64,000 nt of DNA from an uncultured Lachnobacterium sp. (GTDB lineage: Bacteria; Bacillota; Clostridia; Lachnospirales; Lachnospiraceae): the NCBI GenBank assembly GCA_900543445.1, contig UQRC01000001.1, positions 1-64,000 of the forward strand. The letters are read 5' to 3'. This document shows, in pieces, positions 60,360 through 64,000 of the stretch (positions within the stretch are counted from its first letter, which is position 1; every line of letters begins with the position of its first letter). Position numbers and translations under genes: made by a program. Below the pieces are notes generated by a model that was not told where the DNA came from, ran no database searches, and saw only the letters and a program-made list of their open reading frames with translations.

Positions 60360-61877
60360 ATGCAGCGAAGCAGACAGTATATTGCCATTGATTTGAAGTC
60401 GTTCTACGCTTCGGTCGAGTGCCGGGAGCGGGAACACAATCCGCTGACGACAAATCTGGTCGTAGCTGATGCGAGTCGTACAGAGAAGACGATCTGTCTT
60501 GCTGTCTCCCCATCCTTGAAGGCGTATGGAATTCCAGGACGTGCGAGGCTTTTTGAGGTGGTGCAGAAGGTAAAGGAAGTTAATCGTGCACGTTTAAGCC
60601 GCGCGCCTGGACATACTTTTACAGGAGAATCCGCAGATGATGTGGAATTGAAAAAGAATGCATCCCTTGCCGTCTCTTATATTACGGCAACGCCGCGGAT
60701 GGCGCTGTATATGCAATACAGTACACAAATTTATCAGATTTATTTAAAATATGTTGCACCGGAGGACATCCATGTATATTCCATTGATGAAGTATTCATG
60801 GATGTCACTTATTATCTGAATACCTATCATATGACGGCCTACGAGCTGGCGCAAAAGATGATCCGTGATGTGGAAGATCAAACCGGGATTACTGCGACTG
60901 CGGGAATCGGAACCAATCTTTATCTTGCCAAGATCGCGATGGATATTGTTGCGAAACATATTCCTAAGGATCATACCGGAGTGCGTATCGCCCAGCTTGA
61001 TGAGATGACGTACAGACAGCTTCTGTGGGATCACAGACCGATCACGGATTTCTGGCGCGTGGGGCGAGGCTATGCGAAGAAACTGGAGGAATGCGGCATC
61101 TGCACGATGGGAGATGTGGCACGTTGCTCGATTGGAAAAGAGAATGAATATTATAATGAAGAACTGCTTTATCGGATGTTCGGTATTAATGCAGAACTTT
61201 TGATCGATCATGCATGGGGATATGAGCCGACAACCATTAAAGATGTGAAAAATTATAAACCACAGTCCAACAGTATGGGATCCGGTCAGGTGTTGCAGTG
61301 CCCATATCCGGCAGATAAAGCAAGACTTATTGTGCAGGAGATGGCAGATGTGCTGGTACTTGATTTAGTGGACAAAGGACTTGTGACGGATCAGATGGTA
61401 CTTACCATCGGTTATGACATTGATAATTTAAAGAAGGAAAATTCTTATCGTGGCGAAGTGACAACGGACCGTTACGGAAGGAAGATACCGAAGCATGCGC
61501 ATGGAACTGCGAATCTTGACGAGCCGACCTCATCCACACGGAAGGTTACAGATGCCGTCATGGAATTGTATGATCGCATTGTGGATGACAAGCTTCTTGT
61601 GCGACGGATCAATTTGGTTGCGAATCACATTGTAAAGGAGGATTCTGTTATTCGTGAGACTGCGTATGAGCAGCTGGACCTCTTTACAAATTATGAAGAG
61701 CGGCAGAAGCTGGATCAACAGGAAGAAAAAGCCTTACAGAGAGAAAAAAGGATGCAGCATGCGATGCTTGACATCAAGAAAAAATTCGGAAAGAATGCAA
61801 TCCTCAAAGGAATGAACCTTCAGGAAGGGGCGACGATGCAGGAGCGCAACCGGCAGATCGGAGGACATAAAGCATGA
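60360..61877 (+). CDS. Y-family DNA polymerase (UvrX/UmuC-like)
   Basis: A 505-aa translesion polymerase. Catalytic residues are in IAIDLKSFYASVE (Asp11) and YSIDEVFMDV (Asp143, Glu144). The helix-hairpin-helix and little-finger regions follow, then the beta-clamp-binding motif QLDLF at 438-442 and a charged tail. Length and the C-terminal extension match YqjW/UvrX proteins. It overlaps the YolD-like gene by four bases (ATGA). The operon with that partner and two small membrane proteins behind a LexA-like box implies SOS-induced mutagenesis. Confidence 0.92.
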   Translation: MQRSRQYIAIDLKSFYASVECREREHNPLTTNLVVADASRTEKTICLAVSPSLKAYGIPGRARLFEVVQKVKEVNRARLSRAPGHTFTGESADDVELKKNASLAVSYITATPRMALYMQYSTQIYQIYLKYVAPEDIHVYSIDEVFMDVTYYLNTYHMTAYELAQKMIRDVEDQTGITATAGIGTNLYLAKIAMDIVAKHIPKDHTGVRIAQLDEMTYRQLLWDHRPITDFWRVGRGYAKKLEECGICTMGDVARCSIGKENEYYNEELLYRMFGINAELLIDHAWGYEPTTIKDVKNYKPQSNSMGSGQVLQCPYPADKARLIVQEMADVLVLDLVDKGLVTDQMVLTIGYDIDNLKKENSYRGEVTTDRYGRKIPKHAHGTANLDEPTSSTRKVTDAVMELYDRIVDDKLLVRRINLVANHIVKEDSVIRETAYEQLDLFTNYEERQKLDQQEEKALQREKRMQHAMLDIKKKFGKNAILKGMNLQEGATMQERNRQIGGHKA

Positions 61878-62329
61878 CGTTGCAGCAGCTTATGAACAGT
61901 CATAAATATGATGATATTATCGGATTGCCACATCCGGTCTCTGCGAAGCATCCACAGATGGCAAGAGAGGATCGGGCGGCACAGTTTTCACCGTTTGCAG
62001 CCTTGACCGGATACGACGATGCCATCTCGGAGACACAGAGGCTGACGGAGACGAAAAGAGAACTGGATGAGGAAGTGAAGGAGCGGTTGAACGAGAAGAT
62101 TGCTTTTCTTGCAACACAGATTGCGGAGCATCCGGTTGTGAAGATTACTTACTTTAAAGAGGACGGGAAGAAAGACGGAGGAGCGTATCTTACGATAACA
62201 GGAGCTGTCCGGAAAGTGAAAGAATTCGAGAAAATATTGCAGATGGAGGATGGAACAGAGATTCCGGTTGCAGATATAAGCGGAATCGAGGGAGAGATTT
62301 ACCGCTCGGATGACATGATCGGGACATAA
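61874..62329 (+). CDS. YolD-like protein, probable polymerase partner
   Basis: A 151-aa protein with an N-terminal region (MAREDRAAQFSPFAALTGYD) typical of YolD-like/DUF family proteins next to Y-family polymerases, then a helical middle and a beta-rich end (KITYFKEDGKKDGGAYLTIT). Its ATG overlaps the polymerase stop as ATGA, so coupled translation and a UmuD-like supporting role are likely. YolD-type proteins are thought to be the Gram-positive counterpart of UmuD; this is family knowledge. Confidence 0.87.
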   Translation: MTLQQLMNSHKYDDIIGLPHPVSAKHPQMAREDRAAQFSPFAALTGYDDAISETQRLTETKRELDEEVKERLNEKIAFLATQIAEHPVVKITYFKEDGKKDGGAYLTITGAVRKVKEFEKILQMEDGTEIPVADISGIEGEIYRSDDMIGT

Positions 62330-62411
62330 TTCTTTTGTGTTTGGACCAACAGAAATTTATGCAATAATTAGTAAAAATAGCAAAATCTGTGTTCCTATTT
62401 TGTGAATATTA

Positions 62412-62420
62412 TGGTATGAT
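62412..62420 (+). promoter_or_regulatory. Extended -10 promoter of the chemoreceptor gene
   Basis: TGGTATGAT, identical in form to the SOS operon -10 at 59611-59619. No good -35 is found. The start ATG 62459 follows 39 bases later, with GGAGG 16 bases before it. Confidence 0.5.
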
Positions 62421-62458
62421 TTTATACAAGTAATGCGAAATGTGGAGGTATTTGACAA

Positions 62459-63754
62459 ATGAAAAACTTGGGGAAAAAACTGATCGCAGTGCTTGCGGTC
62501 GTATTGGTGGTTCTTGTAGCCTGGCAGGTACTCGTGCTTACTCTTTTGGATAAGCATGTGATAAATACGCTTGTCGCGCTAATTCTGACGACGGTGGTCG
62601 TCGCGGTTATGATTGCATTGATTGCGTTGTCCGTCAAGTATGTGATGGAACCGATCCGGATGGCGGTAATGGGAACGAAGCCTGCGGAGAATTCCAGGAT
62701 GGCAATCCGTGCGAAGAAGATGGCAGCAAGAGAAGATGACATCGGTAAGATGTTCCGAGAGGTGCAGGGGTCGGTCGGATCTTTTGCAAATGTGATTGCG
62801 GGAATCCGTAACGCAACACAGGAACTCGAGGAAGTGACAGAAGAATTTCAGGAGATGTTTTCAAACATGACGGAATCGGTCAATGAGACCAATTCAGCGG
62901 TTGAAGTGATCGCAGCGAATACGATGTCACAGTCGAATCATACATTGGATATGAAGGATAAGATTGATGCGATCGGCACAACAATCGATTATATTTCTAC
63001 GAATATTGCGAGCCTGACACAGAGTGTGCAGACTCTTAGCGAATACAATGATTCCGTTGATGAGATTATGCAGGAGCTGATGAACATCAATGAGAAGAAC
63101 GGAGAGTCGATCGAGAACGTGCGTCAGCAGACGGAACTGACAAATAGTTCTGCCCAGCAGATCCGTAAGGCAGCAGAGATTATCGCTGGTATTTCGAGCC
63201 AGACGAACCTCCTTGCTTTAAATGCCAGCATTGAGGCTGCACGTGCCGGCGAACATGGAAGCGGATTTGCTGTCGTAGCGGAAGAAATCAGAGTTCTTGC
63301 TGATCAGTCGAAAGAATCAACGGAGCAGATCAATCATGTTGTAAATGAACTGCTCAGCAATTCCGAGATCAGCGTTGCTACAACGCAGGAAGTGGCGGAA
63401 GCGTTTGCAGTGCAGAGTGAGAAAGTCAATGAGACGGTATCTATCTTTAAATCTTTGCATTCCGAGATTAAGAAGGTTCGGGGTTCCATTGAGGGAATCA
63501 ATGAGGAAGTCGGTGATCTTGAGACACACAAGAATGTGATCGAAAGCGGAATTGACGCATTGTCGGCCTCTTCCGAGGAGAATTCCGATAGTGCACAGCT
63601 TACGACAGAGAATCTGGCAGGATTTAAAGACACGGTAAGTGAGTGTGGAGACAAGACGAAGCGTGTGGTTGGCGTTACGGAGGAACTGATCGGATATATT
63701 CATCAGTTTGATGCCGAGAATGTGAAGGAGCGGGTTCTTGGCGACCTGGCATAG
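62459..63754 (+). CDS. Methyl-accepting chemotaxis protein without extracellular sensor
   Basis: A 431-aa receptor. Two N-terminal membrane helices (about residues 7-27 and 35-60) are linked by only a few residues, so there is almost no outside domain. A HAMP-like stretch and a full signalling domain follow, with the hairpin tip [18 protein letters not shown]. It could sense membrane or cytoplasmic cues. It is downstream of the SOS operon but has its own extended -10 promoter, and a terminator follows. Confidence 0.9.
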   Translation: MKNLGKKLIAVLAVVLVVLVAWQVLVLTLLDKHVINTLVALILTTVVVAVMIALIALSVKYVMEPIRMAVMGTKPAENSRMAIRAKKMAAREDDIGKMFREVQGSVGSFANVIAGIRNATQELEEVTEEFQEMFSNMTESVNETNSAVEVIAANTMSQSNHTLDMKDKIDAIGTTIDYISTNIASLTQSVQTLSEYNDSVDEIMQELMNINEKNGESIENVRQQTELTNSSAQQIRKAAEIIAGISSQTNLLALNASIEAARAGEHGSGFAVVAEEIRVLADQSKESTEQINHVVNELLSNSEISVATTQEVAEAFAVQSEKVNETVSIFKSLHSEIKKVRGSIEGINEEVGDLETHKNVIESGIDALSASSEENSDSAQLTTENLAGFKDTVSECGDKTKRVVGVTEELIGYIHQFDAENVKERVLGDLA

Positions 63755-63782
63755 AGATACATAGTGATAACAGAATTTACAG

Positions 63783-63817
63783 GAGATGTTACTTACAGAA
63801 AGTAGCATCTCTTTTTT
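63783..63817 (+). terminator. Rho-independent terminator after the chemoreceptor gene
   Basis: GAGATGTTACTT (63783-63794) pairs with AAGTAGCATCTC (63800-63811), one wobble, five-base loop, then six Ts. Confidence 0.88.
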
Positions 63818-63870
63818 GTGGTAAACGAATGGAAAACACAACACATAGTTTTTAAAACTACATAAAGTGG

Positions 63871-63899
63871 TGGACAAAAGACATAAAATGGATTACAAT
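63871..63899 (+). promoter_or_regulatory. Promoter of the gene cut by the window end
   Basis: TGGACA (63871-63876), 17 bases, TACAAT (63894-63899), 42 bases before ATG 63941. Confidence 0.6.
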
Positions 63900-63940
63900 A
63901 TCACATGTTGAGTATATTGTGTCCGATGAAGGAATAGATT

Positions 63941-64000
63941 ATGGAGCACGAACAGAAGGTAATTTATTACCGGGATGAATTAAATGACGAGTTTGCGGGG
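63941..64000 (+). CDS. Start of a gene truncated by the window edge
   Basis: ATG 63941 has AAGGAA six bases upstream and a good promoter 42 bases before. Only 20 codons are visible (MEHEQKVIYYRDELNDEFAG). The IYYxDELNDEFAG-like start resembles 1-acyl-glycerol-3-phosphate acyltransferases of Clostridia, but this is too little for a firm call. Confidence 0.45.
   Translation, partial: MEHEQKVIYYRDELNDEFAG

Noticed and set aside
1..64000. CRISPR arrays, tRNA/rRNA genes, prophage or complete insertion sequence
   Set aside because: No regularly spaced repeats, no cloverleaf-like or rRNA segments, and no transposase or integrase coding sequence were recognised on reading both strands.

Overview
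The window looks like a chromosomal segment of a gut Lachnospiraceae, most likely Roseburia or a close relative. The evidence is moderate GC, strong AGGAGG-type ribosome binding sites, Gram-positive lipoproteins, a Bacillota-type PTS with LicT antitermination, and a gene set from 12.2 to 33.1 kb that matches the beta-mannan utilisation locus described in Roseburia intestinalis. The species cannot be fixed from sequence alone. No rRNA, tRNA, CRISPR array, prophage or intact insertion sequence was seen.

Layout. (1) 0.3-8.7 kb is an alpha-glucoside/sucrose-oligosaccharide cluster: LacI regulator, twin operators, two ABC permeases, GH13 alpha-glucosidase, binding lipoprotein, GH32 beta-fructosidase and ROK fructokinase. 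(2) 9.0-12.2 kb holds a YtrA-type GntR regulator inside a set of two ABC ATPases and two membrane proteins, behind a promoter carrying an AT-rich dyad. (3) 12.2-33.1 kb is the mannan locus: AraC, GH113, ABC half-exporter, phosphoglucomutase/phosphomannomutase, a membrane-anchored unknown, GH36, LacI, AraC, mannan-oligosaccharide ABC importer, mannobiose 2-epimerase, two GH130 phosphorylases, CE2 and CE17 acetyl esterases, and mannose-6-phosphate isomerase. No catabolic enzyme here has a signal peptide, so acetylated and galactosylated oligosaccharides are presumably imported whole, deacetylated and degalactosylated, epimerised, phosphorolysed to mannose-1-phosphate and passed to glycolysis as fructose-6-phosphate. 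No endo-mannanase lies in the window.

(4) 33.2-47.7 kb is mixed: a NUDIX hydrolase, a cytoplasmic sugar-sensor/GGDEF fusion, an aldo-keto reductase with Fe-S clusters, secreted proteins with bacterial Ig-like domains, a GH25 lysozyme-like protein, a SulP transporter with a long charged tail, YitT, and a MarR-MATE efflux pair. (5) 47.8-51.2 kb has NudC-like NADH pyrophosphatase, then a DUF6110-like small protein with an unusual P1B-type ATPase. (6) 51.3-58.4 kb has a chemoreceptor behind a 40-bp dyad, then ptsI-ptsH and licT-crr-EIICB. The licT leader has a textbook ribonucleic antiterminator, and the ptsI leader has a possible second, divergent one.

(7) 58.4-64 kb has a Ca/Mn-type cation antiporter behind a probable yybP-ykoY manganese riboswitch, a probable SOS mutagenesis operon (two small membrane proteins, Y-family polymerase, YolD-like partner) behind a LexA-like box, a chemoreceptor without a ligand domain, and the start of a gene cut by the window edge.

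The signals most worth following are regulatory and small-gene features: a hairpin that may bring a Shine-Dalgarno site to the GH32 start, tandem AraC-type direct repeats before the mannan importer, the manganese riboswitch, the ptsI leader, the SOS operon with unannotated small membrane proteins, the sugar-sensor/GGDEF fusion, HPr with Arg at position 46, and the P1B ATPase whose CPx motif reads FSC.
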